From the NCBI RefSeq assembly GCF_000342005.1, contig NZ_AOHO01000078.1, forward strand, positions 1-64,000: DNA of 64,000 bases. Reading direction: 5' to 3'. Source of the stretch: Amycolatopsis decaplanina DSM 44594. GTDB taxonomy: Bacteria > Actinomycetota > Actinomycetes > Mycobacteriales > Pseudonocardiaceae. The notes beneath the pieces are model-generated. The model did not search any database and had not been told where the DNA came from. It worked only from the letters and a program-made list of their open reading frames with translations. Shown one piece after another: positions 16,424 to 25,590 of the stretch. A program made the translations under genes and the position numbers. Numbering within the stretch: the first letter of the stretch is position 1; each line of letters starts with the position of its first letter.

Positions 16424-16659
16424 GTGCTTCCACTTCTTTCTCTTCGCATACCCGGACCCGTGTCGCACTCCCCAGCACAACGGCGATCATGCAAGCAGAA
16501 GTCACTATCCGTGTCCACAGTCGGTTTCTGATCAACCGCCTGCAGTGACCTGGTCACGAACGCGTTACGCCTGGTGAGCGACGCGCGTTAGACCATTCGG
16601 CTGCATCTTGAGTGTTCTACACCACCGGGATGTCCGAAAAGTGCGGACTGCGCATAAAT

Positions 16660-16674
16660 TTGCGTGGCACGCAA
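16660..16674. promoter_or_regulatory. Candidate TetR operator
   Basis: TTGCGTGGCACGCAA is a perfect 15-base palindrome with seven-base arms, 22 bases before the ATG of the TetR gene and next to an AT-rich box. Size and location fit an autoregulatory operator controlling the regulator and its ABC exporter genes. Confidence 0.5.
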
Positions 16675-16695
16675 CTTTTGCCTAAGCTGATCGGC

Positions 16696-17343
16696 ATGGC
16701 CCTCGACCCGACCGCGCCGCTGGGACTGCGCGAACGCAAGAAGCGCGCGGCCCGTCGCGCCATGAGCGAGGCAGCGCTCAAACTCGCCGCGGAGAAAGGC
16801 GTCGAACAGGTCCGCGTCGAGGACATCGCCAACGCCGTCGGCGTCTCCCCGCGCACGTTCAACAACTACTTCTCCAGTAAGGAGGAGGCGATCTGCTCGT
16901 TCATCGTCGAACGGCAGGAACAGGTGCTGGAAGCCCTGCGTGACAGGCCCCCGGAGGAGCCGCTGTGGGAAGCCGTCAGCGCGGCGACACTGGAGACCTA
17001 CGGCCGTGACGGAGAGCCGAACCGCGACACGGTGAAGATCGCCCGGTCGATGATCCTGCACCCGTCGGTGCACGGCGAATTCCTCAAGGCGCACGCCACC
17101 GTCGAACGGGTGCTGGCGGAGGGGATCCTGGAACGAGCGGGAGCCGGCCCCGAAAATGCATTGAACGCGCGGCTGATGGCGGCCATCGTGGAGTCCGCCG
17201 TGAAGACGGCTTTCTTCAACTGGCTGATGAACGAGGGTACCGAGCCGTTCCTCGAGACGGTCTCCGTCCTTCTGCGCGAGGCCGCCGCGGGCATCCCGTC
17301 CCTCACCGGACCCGAACCGGTGAAGAAACCGAAGAAGCAGTAA
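16696..17343 (+). CDS. TetR family regulator of the adjacent ABC exporter
   Basis: A 215-residue DNA-binding repressor. The helix-turn-helix lies at about residues 20-65 (AALKLAAEKGVEQVRVEDIA, VSPRTFNNYFSSKEEAI). The C-terminal half is the variable ligand-binding domain and ends in a lysine-rich VKKPKKQ. The ATG at 16696 starts the homology; upstream in-frame codons read through the palindromic operator. The exporter genes follow after 30 bases, so the protein most likely represses them and releases on binding an exported drug or lipid. Confidence 0.88.
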   Translation: MALDPTAPLGLRERKKRAARRAMSEAALKLAAEKGVEQVRVEDIANAVGVSPRTFNNYFSSKEEAICSFIVERQEQVLEALRDRPPEEPLWEAVSAATLETYGRDGEPNRDTVKIARSMILHPSVHGEFLKAHATVERVLAEGILERAGAGPENALNARLMAAIVESAVKTAFFNWLMNEGTEPFLETVSVLLREAAAGIPSLTGPEPVKKPKKQ

Positions 17344-17373
17344 CACCCTACCCACCACTGGGGAGAAACCGTT

Positions 17374-19107
17374 GTGCTGACGAAGCTGTTGCGCATTCAC
17401 CTGCGCCCGTACCGGCGAGAACTGTGGCTGATCGTCCTGCTGCAGTTCGTCCAGACCCTCGCCGGGCTTTACTTGCCCACGCTGAACGCCGACATCATCG
17501 ACCACGGCGTGGTCAAGGGCGACATCGACTACATCCTCGGCGTCGGCGGCGTCATGCTGCTCGTGTCGCTGGTCCAGATCGCCTGCTCGATCGGCGCCGT
17601 CTACTTCGGCGCCCGCACCGCGATGGCGGTCGGCCGCGACGTCCGCGGCGCGATCTTCCACCGGGTCCAGGATTTCTCCGCTCGCGAAGTCGGCCAGTTC
17701 GGGACGCCGTCGCTGATCACCCGCACCACCAACGACGTCCAGCAGGTGCAGATGCTGACGTTGATGGCGTTCACCCTGATGGTGTCCGCGCCGATCATGT
17801 GCTTCGGCGGCATCGTCATGGCGCTGAACCAGGACGTCACCCTCTCCTGGCTGCTCGTGGTCGTGGTGCCGATCCTCGGCGTTTCGGTCGGGATCATCAT
17901 CGCGAAGATGCGGCCGGCGTTCCGGCTGATGCAGGAGCGTATCGACAAGATCAACCAGATCCTGCGCGAGCAGATCATGGGTATCCGCGTGATCCGCGCC
18001 TTCGTCAAGGACACCCACGAGCGCCGCCGGTTCACCAAGGCGAACACCGAACTGCTGGACGTCTCCCTCATCGTCGGCAGGCTCATGGCGCTGATGTTCC
18101 CCATCGTCATGCTCGTGATGAACGCCTCCAGCGTCGCCGTGCTGTGGTTCGGCGGCTTGCGCATCGACGACGGCAGCATGCAGATCGGCGCGCTGACCGC
18201 GTTCCTGTCCTACCTGATGCAGATCCTGATGGCGGTCATGATGGCCACCTTCATGTTCATGATGGTGCCCCGTGCCGAGGTCAGCGCCGAGCGCATCACC
18301 GAGGTACTCGACACGCACACCAGCGTCGTCCTTCCCGCGAACCCGGTCAGCCCAGGTGAGGTACGCGGACGGCTCGAACTGTCCGATGTGGAATTCCGTT
18401 ACCCCGGCGCGGAGAAACCGGTGCTGCAGGAGATCTCGCTGCTGGCCAGGCCAGGCGAGACGACCGCGATCATCGGCAGCACGGGCAGCGGGAAGACCAC
18501 GCTGCTCAACCTGATCCCCCGGCTGATGGACGCCACCGACGGCTCGGTGCGCGTCGACGGCGTCGACGTCCGGGAACTGGATCCGACCGTGCTGTCCGAC
18601 GCCGTCGGGCTGGTGCCGCAGAAACCGTACCTGTTCGCCGGGACGGTCGCGAGCAACCTTCGCTACGGCAAGGCCGACGCCACCGACGAGGAACTGTGGC
18701 ACGCGCTGGAAGTGGCACAGGGCAAGGACTTCGTCGAACGGATGCCCGAGGGGCTGAACTCCCCCATCGCCCAGGGCGGGACCAATGTCTCGGGTGGGCA
18801 GCGGCAGCGGCTCGCGATCGCGCGGATGCTGGTGCGACGCCCCGAGATCTACCTCTTCGACGACTCTTTCTCCGCGCTCGACTACGCGACCGACGCCGCG
18901 CTGCGGCGGGCGCTCGTGGCCGAGACCGCCGAGGCGACCGTGATCATCGTCGCGCAGCGGGTCAGCACGATCCGCCACGCCGATCGCATCGTCGTCCTCG
19001 ACGAAGGCCGTGTCGTCGGCAGCGGCACCCATACCGAACTCATGGACGGCAATGAAACCTACCGGGAAATCGTGCTGTCCCAGCTGACCGAGCAGGAGGC
19101 CGCCTGA
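17374..19107 (+). CDS. ABC exporter half-transporter, subunit 1 of a heterodimer
   Basis: A 577-residue type IV ABC exporter with six membrane segments (residues 15-310) and a C-terminal ATPase. Walker A is GSTGSGKTT near residue 369, the signature is NVSGGQRQRLAIAR near 471, and Walker B is EIYLFDDSFSALD near 492. The catalytic glutamate after Walker B is aspartate, so its own site is degenerate. The GTG start follows GGGAGAA. Its stop overlaps the next ABC gene by one base, typical for heterodimers such as LmrCD or TmrAB. The likely cargo is drugs or lipids. Confidence 0.9.
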   Translation: MLTKLLRIHLRPYRRELWLIVLLQFVQTLAGLYLPTLNADIIDHGVVKGDIDYILGVGGVMLLVSLVQIACSIGAVYFGARTAMAVGRDVRGAIFHRVQDFSAREVGQFGTPSLITRTTNDVQQVQMLTLMAFTLMVSAPIMCFGGIVMALNQDVTLSWLLVVVVPILGVSVGIIIAKMRPAFRLMQERIDKINQILREQIMGIRVIRAFVKDTHERRRFTKANTELLDVSLIVGRLMALMFPIVMLVMNASSVAVLWFGGLRIDDGSMQIGALTAFLSYLMQILMAVMMATFMFMMVPRAEVSAERITEVLDTHTSVVLPANPVSPGEVRGRLELSDVEFRYPGAEKPVLQEISLLARPGETTAIIGSTGSGKTTLLNLIPRLMDATDGSVRVDGVDVRELDPTVLSDAVGLVPQKPYLFAGTVASNLRYGKADATDEELWHALEVAQGKDFVERMPEGLNSPIAQGGTNVSGGQRQRLAIARMLVRRPEIYLFDDSFSALDYATDAALRRALVAETAEATVIIVAQRVSTIRHADRIVVLDEGRVVGSGTHTELMDGNETYREIVLSQLTEQEAA

Positions 19108-21140
19108 TGAGCGCGCCCGAATCCACAGAGTCCACTTCGGACACTTCGAGCCCTCCGGCCAAACCGCTGGGTGAGCGTGCGAGCGCGGCCCGCGGCCCCG
19201 GACCCGGCGGAGGCGGTTTCGGCCGCGGTCCCGGTGCCTTCATGGGCGGCCAGCCCGCCGAAAAGGCCCTCGACTTCAAGGGATCCTTCAAACGGCTGTT
19301 GGGCCTGCTGAAACCGCAGCGCGCCTTGCTGTACGGGATCCTGGTCTTCGGCATCGCCAGCGTCACGCTGAGCGTCATCGGCCCGAAGATCCTCGGCATG
19401 GCGACGGACCTCATCTTCGCGGGCGTCGTCGCGAAGGACATGCCACCGGGGGTCAGCAAGGAAGCGGTCATCGCCGGGCTGCGGGCGGAAGGCAACAACA
19501 CAGTCGCCGACCTGTACTCGGGGATCGACTTCGTACCGGGCCAGCGCATCGACATCGACGCCGTCGGCCAGGTCCTGATGTGGGTGCTGCTGCTCTACAT
19601 CGTGGCGTCGTTCTTCGCGCTCCTGCAAGCGCGGCTGACCACGAACCTGGTCCAACGGGCGGTGTTCGAACTGCGGGAACAGATCGAGGCGAAGTTCGCC
19701 AAGCTCCCGCTGAGCTACTTCGACCGCCAGCCGCGCGGTGAGGTGCTGAGCCGCGCGACCAACGACATCGACAACCTCGCGCTGTCGCTGCAGCAGACCC
19801 TCGCTCAGATCGTGTCGTCGCTGCTGATGGTCATCGGCGTGCTCGTGATGATGTTCCTCATCTCGCCGGTGCTGGCGCTGGTCGCGCTGCTTTCGGTGCC
19901 GGCTCCGGTGATCGTCGCGGCCAAGATCGGCAAGAAGGCGCAGCCCCAGTTCATCAAGCAGTGGTCCACCACCGGACGGCTCAACGCGCATATCGAGGAG
20001 ATGTACACCGGGCACTCGCTGGTCAAGGTGTTCGGCCGCCGCGAGGAGGCCGAGGAGGTCTTCCGCGAGCACAACGACACGCTCTACGGCGCCAGCTTCA
20101 AGGCGCAGTTCATCTCGGGCACCATCCAGCCCGCGATGATGTTCATCGGCAACCTGAGCTACGTGCTGGTGGCCGTGATCGGCGCGCTTCGGGTGGCGTC
20201 CGGGACGCTGTCACTCGGCGATGTCCAGGCGTTCATCCAGTACTCGCGACAGTTCAGCCAGCCGGTGACGCAGATCGCCAGCATGGCGAACCTGCTGCAG
20301 TCAGGGATCGCGTCCGCGGAGCGCGTCTTCGCGTTGCTCGACGCGGACGAGCAGGAGCCCGAGCCCGCCGAACCCGCACGGGTCGGGAACGTGCGGGGTC
20401 AAGTCGAGTTCGAGCACGTGTCGTTCCGGTACGCCGAGGACACGCCGCTCATCGAGGATCTGTCACTCACCGTCGAACCGGGGCACACCGTCGCCATCGT
20501 CGGCCCGACCGGCGCGGGGAAGACCACGCTGGTCAACCTGCTCATGCGGTTCTACGAACTCGACGGCGGCAGGATCACCCTCGACGGAGTCGACATCGCC
20601 GGGATGGACCGCGAGGATCTGCGGTCCAAGACCGGCATGGTGCTGCAGGACGCGTGGCTGTTCGGTGGCACCATCGCGGAGAACATCGCCTACGGTTCCG
20701 CGGGCGCGACGCACGAGGAGATCGTGGCGGCGGCCAAGGCGACCCACGTCGACCGGTTCGTCCGCACCCTTCCGGACGGCTACGACACGGTGATCGACGA
20801 CGAGGGCGGCACGGTGAGCGCCGGTGAGAAACAGCTGATCACCGTCGCACGGGCGTTCCTGGCGAAGCCCGCGATCCTCATCCTCGACGAGGCCACCAGT
20901 TCCGTCGACACGCGGACCGAGGTGCTGATCCAGCGGGCGATGAATTCACTGCGCGAAGGGCGGACGAGTTTCGTCATCGCGCACCGGCTCTCCACCATCC
21001 GCGACGCGGACGTCATCCTGGTGATGGAGAACGGGTCGATCGTCGAACAGGGCGACCACGAAACGCTGCTGCTCACCGGGGGTGCGTACTCGCGGCTCTA
21101 CGCCGCCCAGTTCGCGGAGGCGCTGGCCGAAACCGACTGA
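19107..21140 (+). CDS. ABC exporter half-transporter, subunit 2 of a heterodimer
   Basis: A 677-residue partner of the preceding gene. A glycine- and proline-rich cytoplasmic extension (residues 1-60) precedes six membrane segments, with a long insert between the first two (about residues 110-145). The ATPase has a canonical Walker A (GPTGAGKTT, near 466) and Walker B (ILILDEATSSVD, near 592), but its signature is VSAGEKQ instead of LSGGQ. Combined with the aspartate in subunit 1, both defects fall in the same composite ATP site, as in known asymmetric exporters. TGATG coupling joins the two genes. Confidence 0.9.
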   Translation: MSAPESTESTSDTSSPPAKPLGERASAARGPGPGGGGFGRGPGAFMGGQPAEKALDFKGSFKRLLGLLKPQRALLYGILVFGIASVTLSVIGPKILGMATDLIFAGVVAKDMPPGVSKEAVIAGLRAEGNNTVADLYSGIDFVPGQRIDIDAVGQVLMWVLLLYIVASFFALLQARLTTNLVQRAVFELREQIEAKFAKLPLSYFDRQPRGEVLSRATNDIDNLALSLQQTLAQIVSSLLMVIGVLVMMFLISPVLALVALLSVPAPVIVAAKIGKKAQPQFIKQWSTTGRLNAHIEEMYTGHSLVKVFGRREEAEEVFREHNDTLYGASFKAQFISGTIQPAMMFIGNLSYVLVAVIGALRVASGTLSLGDVQAFIQYSRQFSQPVTQIASMANLLQSGIASAERVFALLDADEQEPEPAEPARVGNVRGQVEFEHVSFRYAEDTPLIEDLSLTVEPGHTVAIVGPTGAGKTTLVNLLMRFYELDGGRITLDGVDIAGMDREDLRSKTGMVLQDAWLFGGTIAENIAYGSAGATHEEIVAAAKATHVDRFVRTLPDGYDTVIDDEGGTVSAGEKQLITVARAFLAKPAILILDEATSSVDTRTEVLIQRAMNSLREGRTSFVIAHRLSTIRDADVILVMENGSIVEQGDHETLLLTGGAYSRLYAAQFAEALAETD

Positions 21141-21152
21141 ACCGTATCGGTG

Positions 21153-21197
21153 CGAAGGCCCCTTTCCCTACTTTTACCGTGGGAAAAGGGGCCTTCG
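21153..21197 (+). terminator. Hairpin after the ABC exporter operon
   Basis: CGAAGGCCCCTTTCCC pairs with GGGAAAAGGGGCCTTCG across TACTTTTACCGT, 13 bases beyond the ABC stop. The stem is strong and lies between the exporter operon and the LigD-like gene. Confidence 0.65.
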
Positions 21198-21267
21198 TCG
21201 TACGGTAGGGGCGTGAACGGCGCTAGGCTTGCGTGACCGGATCCGGAGAGGGGTGCGCTGGCCGACC

Positions 21268-22716
21268 ATGGCGGAGAAACTCGGCGAATACCGCCGTAAG
21301 CGCAGACCGGGGCGGACACCCGAACCCCTTCCGGAGCGCGACGGGAAGACCGGGGCCGACGATCTCTTCGTCATCCAGGAACACCATGCGAGCAGCCTGC
21401 ACTGGGACATCCGCCTCGAACGGGACGGGGTACTGGTCTCCTGGGCGGTGCCGAAGGGCCTGCCGATGTCGCCGGACCTCGAACGCCTCGCCGTGCACAC
21501 CGAAGACCACCCGATGGAATACCTCACCTTCGAAGGCGAGATACCCGCGGGCGAATACGGCGGCGGCACCATGAAGATCTGGGACACCGGACGATACGAA
21601 ACGCTGCACTTCAACGACCACAAGGTCGAGGTCGTCTTCCACGGGAAGCGGGCACGTGGGAAATACCTGTTCCTCAATGTGAAGAAGGACGGGAACGATC
21701 GCGGCTGGCTGCTCAAACGGCTCGACCCCGCCGAACCGGGGCGCGCGGGCCTCCCCTCGTTCCTCGCCCCGATGCTGACCAAACCGGGACGCCTTCCCTC
21801 GACCGGCGAAGACTCCGAATGGGCCTACGAATTCGACTGGTCCGGGCGCCGCGCCCTGATCCGCGTGTCCGGGGGACGGATCACCGCCTACGACGATTCG
21901 GGCGACGACGTCACCGGGCTGTACCCCGAATTCCGCGGCCTTGGCGAACAACTCGGTGCCACGGAAGTCTTTCTCGACGGGGAGATCGTCGTCTTCGACG
22001 GCGGGAAACCGAGTCCGGAAGGGCTCGGGCACCGCGCGCGGGCGACGAAGAGTTCCGCGAAACGGCTCACCGCACGCTATCCGGCGTTCTACCTGGCGAA
22101 CGATCTCCTGCATCTGGACGGCCGTTCCTGCGTCGAGTCGTCCTACGTCGAACGACGGGAACTCCTCGACGAACTCGGCCTCGCCGGGCCGCATTGGCAG
22201 GTCCCCCGGTTCTACCTCGGGGACGGCGGCGCGGTCGCGCGGGCGGCCCGCGAACACGGGCTCGCCGGCATCATCGCCAAACGGGCAGACTCCGCGTACC
22301 ACCCGGGAAGGCGTACCGGCGAATGGCTTTCCATCACCGGAACCCTGGTGCAGCAAGTGGTGCTGGGCGGCTGGCGACCTGGCGGGGGCAGCCGGGCGGG
22401 CACGTTCAGTTCGCTGCTGCTCGGCGTCCCGCACGAGGATGGCCTGCGGTACATCGGAAACGTCGGGGTCGGTTTCGCCGGCGACGAATTGGAGGAACTG
22501 TCCAAGCGGCTGTTCCGCTTGGAGCGCAAGACATCCCCGTTCCATTCCGTCCCGGACAAACAGGCACGGGACGCGCACTGGTCGAGGCCGACCATCGTCG
22601 GCGAGGTCGTCTTCGGCGGCTGGACCGACGCGGGCTGCCTGCGCAATCCGCGCTGGCGCGGCCTGCTGCCCGACGTCACCGCCGACGAGGTCGAACTCGA
22701 CGGCCGACCGGACTAG
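21268..22716 (+). CDS. LigD-like protein: 3'-phosphoesterase domain plus catalytically degenerate ligase domain
   Basis: A 482-residue protein in the order phosphoesterase then ligase-like. The phosphoesterase domain (residues about 15-165) keeps its metal and catalytic motifs: HHASSLHWDIRLE, VHTEDHPMEY and GEYGGGTMKIWD. The second part aligns with the ATP-dependent DNA ligase core (FLDGEIVVFDGG, DLLHLDGRSC, IIAKRADSAYHPGRR), but motif I reads YEFDWSG, so the adenylation lysine is aspartate at 190. Motif IV has alanine 333 for glutamate, and motif V has serine 355 and threonine 357 for lysines. It probably processes 3' ends and cannot seal nicks. Start uncertain; a GTG at 21253 is possible. 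Confidence 0.85.
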   Translation: MAEKLGEYRRKRRPGRTPEPLPERDGKTGADDLFVIQEHHASSLHWDIRLERDGVLVSWAVPKGLPMSPDLERLAVHTEDHPMEYLTFEGEIPAGEYGGGTMKIWDTGRYETLHFNDHKVEVVFHGKRARGKYLFLNVKKDGNDRGWLLKRLDPAEPGRAGLPSFLAPMLTKPGRLPSTGEDSEWAYEFDWSGRRALIRVSGGRITAYDDSGDDVTGLYPEFRGLGEQLGATEVFLDGEIVVFDGGKPSPEGLGHRARATKSSAKRLTARYPAFYLANDLLHLDGRSCVESSYVERRELLDELGLAGPHWQVPRFYLGDGGAVARAAREHGLAGIIAKRADSAYHPGRRTGEWLSITGTLVQQVVLGGWRPGGGSRAGTFSSLLLGVPHEDGLRYIGNVGVGFAGDELEELSKRLFRLERKTSPFHSVPDKQARDAHWSRPTIVGEVVFGGWTDAGCLRNPRWRGLLPDVTADEVELDGRPD

Positions 22717-23078
22717 ATCGTGTCCTGTATCCGCACGTCCTCGACGTCCCATCGGACGTCGAGATCGGCTCCGACCCCGCTGACGTCCAGAATCCGTGAC
22801 ACCAAAGCGGTCTTCACGATCACCGAGAACCGGGGTGACGCCGCGTTGGCTTCCTCGAGGACCTGTAGCCCGGCACAACTGAGGAACCCGACACGGGAGA
22901 GGTCGAGGATCACATGCTTCCCCTTGACACACGCACCACTGAGCTCGGTGCGGAACCGTCCGACGGTGGCCGCGTCGATCTCCCCCACCGCGGTAAGGAT
23001 GAGGACGCCGTCCTTGCGTCGGTTGGTGGTCACGGCCAGTGGCGGCGATTCGCCGGGTACGCGCTGGCCAGGCAACAT
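22713..23078 (-). CDS. STAS domain protein (anti-sigma factor antagonist type)
   Basis: A 121-residue protein resembling SpoIIAA and RsbV. The core runs LAVTTNRRKDGVLILTAVGE, then HVILDLSRVGFLSCAGLQVL near residue 70. The serine in FLSCAG matches the site phosphorylated by anti-sigma kinases. Such proteins release a sigma factor when dephosphorylated; no partner kinase gene is adjacent. The ATG at 23078 has a GGAGAGAGG ribosome site, better than an upstream TTG. Its stop overlaps that of the convergent LigD-like gene by four bases. Confidence 0.85.
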   Translation of the reverse strand: MLPGQRVPGESPPLAVTTNRRKDGVLILTAVGEIDAATVGRFRTELSGACVKGKHVILDLSRVGFLSCAGLQVLEEANAASPRFSVIVKTALVSRILDVSGVGADLDVRWDVEDVRIQDTI

Positions 23079-23153
23079 TGGGGGCGCCTCTCTCCAGACC
23101 ACCAAGTCCCCTCGACGGTACTCGGCGAGGGCGAGAGGTCAACCCGGGCTACC

Positions 23154-24662
23154 TCATTTGAGCCATTTCGGGCGAGAACCTTTACCCAACTCTTGCCATT
23201 GCCCGGCGAAGCGCCGGTGCGCGGCCTCGGCGGAGGCGACCGAACGGCCGTGCAGGAGGCCGTAGGTGAAAGCGTTTTCGTTCTCGGCGTAGGCGCGGAG
23301 GCCGAGGAGCCGCAAGACCTCCCTGGTGACCACGATGTCGTGATGCGCGCCGAGCGTGGTTTGCACCGCCCTGACGTTCTTTCGCCATTTTCGAAGCTTC
23401 TTGCCGGTCACCGGCCGGACCGTGTCCGCGGCATACCGGGCTCGCTTGGCCTTCTTGCGTACCTCGTGCAACGCTGCGTCCTGTTCCGCACCAGGCTTCA
23501 GTTCACTCGCCGCGGCCACGGCCTTGCGCAGCTTCCGGTCCGAGCGTGCGACCGCCTTGCGTAATTCCTCCTTGCCGTCCTTGATCTTCCGCGGTTTGCC
23601 GACGAGCTTTTCCAGTGCCCGCAACAGATTCGTGTACCGCTTGCTGTCGAGTGCGCGGATCGCCCGCGCTTTGGCCTCTTCGGCCTCGCGCGCGAAGTGC
23701 CGGGTCATCAGCTGCTCGACGTTGCCCAGCACCAGTTCGACCGGAAGTGCCTTGACCTCGTCGTGCAGGCGTGCGGCCATCACTTCGGTGTCCCTCGCCG
23801 GCCCGAGTTCGCCACCGAGCCAGCGGAGTTCGGCGGCGAGCCCGTTCGCGACATCCGCGTCGAGGGACCGCCGGAACGTCCGCAGCGCGCTACGCAGCCT
23901 CCTGGCCGCGACCCGCATCTGGTGCACCGCGTCCTCGGCGTCGCGGCGGACCCCGATATCGTTGCGTCGCAGCGCGTCCAGCTGCGTGGCGATGTAGTCC
24001 GCGAGCACCGAACCCGAGCCTCCCCCGGCCGAGGGCACCAGCTCGTCGGTCAGGCGCCGGAGCTTCGACGGCCACCTCGACCGCTCCGCTCCCGCTTTCA
24101 CGACCGCCTGGTCCAGACTGTCGAGCACCCCTGGATCGGCGCCGGGCGAGAGTTCGATCTCGATCTCCCGCCAGCGATCGAGGTGTGCCTCGTCCCCACC
24201 TGCCTCGCCGGTGACGACGTCGTCGGTCAGCGTCGCGAGCTCGCGGCCCTCGGCGTCCAGCAAGGCGTACGAGGTGCGCTCGGTACGCAGATGCGCGACC
24301 TGGACCAGTTTGGCGCCGAGGGTGTGCGCTCGGACCAGCTTCGCCAGCGCGCCGGGCACCTTGTCCGGCTTGCCCGCAGGCGGGAGGCGGAGTTCCTCGC
24401 GCCTGTCTTCGCCGACCGGGATTTTGAGGTGCCAGCCCTCGTCGCTCCCGCCGAGCCTCCGCCGCAGCGTGATGCCCGCCTGCGCGAGCCGGAAGTCGAG
24501 GGTGTCGAAGTACGTGGCGTCGAGGACGTCGACCCTCGGATCGGCCTGGTTCGTCACGGGACCGGCCGGGACCAGCGGCGGGATGGGCCTGTCGGCCGCC
24601 AGGTCGTACTTGCGCTCGATCTCCGCCTCGGCGACCGGGGCACCACCCTGCGTCTTCGTCAC
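23154..24662 (-). CDS. CYTH and CHAD domain protein
   Basis: A 502-residue fusion. The N-terminal CYTH domain (residues about 12-205) has the EIERKYDL motif that binds metal and triphosphate. The C-terminal CHAD domain (about 220-500) is a helical bundle rich in conserved basic residues and histidines (DAVHQMRVAARRLRSALRTF, LHEVRKKAKRARYAAD). CYTH enzymes hydrolyse inorganic triphosphate and CHAD domains bind polyphosphate, so a role in polyphosphate metabolism is likely. Two adjacent GTG codons could start it; the second, at 24662, is better spaced from AAGGAG. Confidence 0.88.
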   Translation of the reverse strand: MTKTQGGAPVAEAEIERKYDLAADRPIPPLVPAGPVTNQADPRVDVLDATYFDTLDFRLAQAGITLRRRLGGSDEGWHLKIPVGEDRREELRLPPAGKPDKVPGALAKLVRAHTLGAKLVQVAHLRTERTSYALLDAEGRELATLTDDVVTGEAGGDEAHLDRWREIEIELSPGADPGVLDSLDQAVVKAGAERSRWPSKLRRLTDELVPSAGGGSGSVLADYIATQLDALRRNDIGVRRDAEDAVHQMRVAARRLRSALRTFRRSLDADVANGLAAELRWLGGELGPARDTEVMAARLHDEVKALPVELVLGNVEQLMTRHFAREAEEAKARAIRALDSKRYTNLLRALEKLVGKPRKIKDGKEELRKAVARSDRKLRKAVAAASELKPGAEQDAALHEVRKKAKRARYAADTVRPVTGKKLRKWRKNVRAVQTTLGAHHDIVVTREVLRLLGLRAYAENENAFTYGLLHGRSVASAEAAHRRFAGQWQELGKGSRPKWLK

Positions 24663-24732
24663 CACGAACTCCTTCTCCTCGGCTACCCGGAAGGATTACC
24701 CCGGGAAGGGGCAGCGGGAAACCCGGAACGGA

Positions 24733-25590
24733 TCACTCCTCCATCCGGTCGTACCGGTCCGCCCATTCGGCGAGCATTCGGAGTGATCCCTCCTCGGTCA
24801 GGGTATCGCTTTCCAACCTCGCGACAAGCGAATAATAGGCCTCGACCGCGACCCGATCGTCGATGAACACCCCGGCCGCATAGGAATCCGTGTACACCAC
24901 CGCCGGATGTTCCGCGAATTCCATGATGGTGAACGAATTCTCGATCACCCTGCCCACTCCGTCGCTTTCGGGGACGATACGAATGGAGCAATAGGGCAGG
25001 TTCGCCGACAGGACGAGATGGAGCAGTTGCTCGTGCATGATCCGGGGACCGCCGACGACCGAACGCAGCGCGCGCTCGTGGACGTAGAACCGGCACCGCG
25101 GCGGGCGATCACGCTGCAGCAGCCGCTGCCGCTCCATCCGGGCGTTCACGACCTGATCCAGTCGAGCCTGGTCGCGGTTGCCGATCAGTTCGAAGGCGGT
25201 GCGTGCGTACGGTTCGGTCTGCAACAGCCCAGGGAGGGTCAACGACTCGTAGCGCACCAGCGTGTGCGCGAGATTCTCTTGTATCGCCAGGGATTTCATC
25301 GGATCGACGAGTTCGTCGAAGTACGGCCGCACCCAGTACAGGTCTCCGCCGGGCTGCGTCAGCTCCAGCAGCAAGTCACGTTCCGGCTCCGCCTCGCCGC
25401 AGGTCGCCAGATACAGCGCCGCGTCCACGACGGACAGCTCGCGCAGCCCTTGTTCCCACCTCGTGACCTTGCTCTGCAACCAGCCGTTACGGCGGCTGAC
25501 GTCGGCTCCGCTGAAGTGCCTGCGCTGCCGGAACGCCTTCATGCGGTGGCCCAGTTCCCGGGTCCGCGCCGTCGAATCCTTCTCAACCAT
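24733..25590 (-). CDS. Helix-turn-helix regulator with DUF5753 domain (Scr1 type)
   Basis: A 285-residue protein. Residues 10-65 form an XRE-type helix-turn-helix (LGHRMKAFRQRRHFSGADVS, SKVTRWEQGLRELSVVDAAL), and residues 95-275 fit DUF5753 (LVRYESLTLPGLLQTEPYAR, ERQRLLQRDRPPRCRFYVHE). Related genes are usually next to a short DUF397 protein and control development or antibiotic production. No DUF397 gene is adjacent here. The ATG at 25590 begins the homology; an upstream frame adds 29 unrelated residues. Confidence 0.87.
   Translation of the reverse strand: MVEKDSTARTRELGHRMKAFRQRRHFSGADVSRRNGWLQSKVTRWEQGLRELSVVDAALYLATCGEAEPERDLLLELTQPGGDLYWVRPYFDELVDPMKSLAIQENLAHTLVRYESLTLPGLLQTEPYARTAFELIGNRDQARLDQVVNARMERQRLLQRDRPPRCRFYVHERALRSVVGGPRIMHEQLLHLVLSANLPYCSIRIVPESDGVGRVIENSFTIMEFAEHPAVVYTDSYAAGVFIDDRVAVEAYYSLVARLESDTLTEEGSLRMLAEWADRYDRMEE

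Noticed and set aside
16588..19032. 814-codon open frame on the minus strand across the TetR and ABC genes
   Set aside because: It is antisense to well-supported genes; its composition is rich in Arg, His, Asp and Gly with no family motif, as expected for the mirror frame of GC-rich codons.
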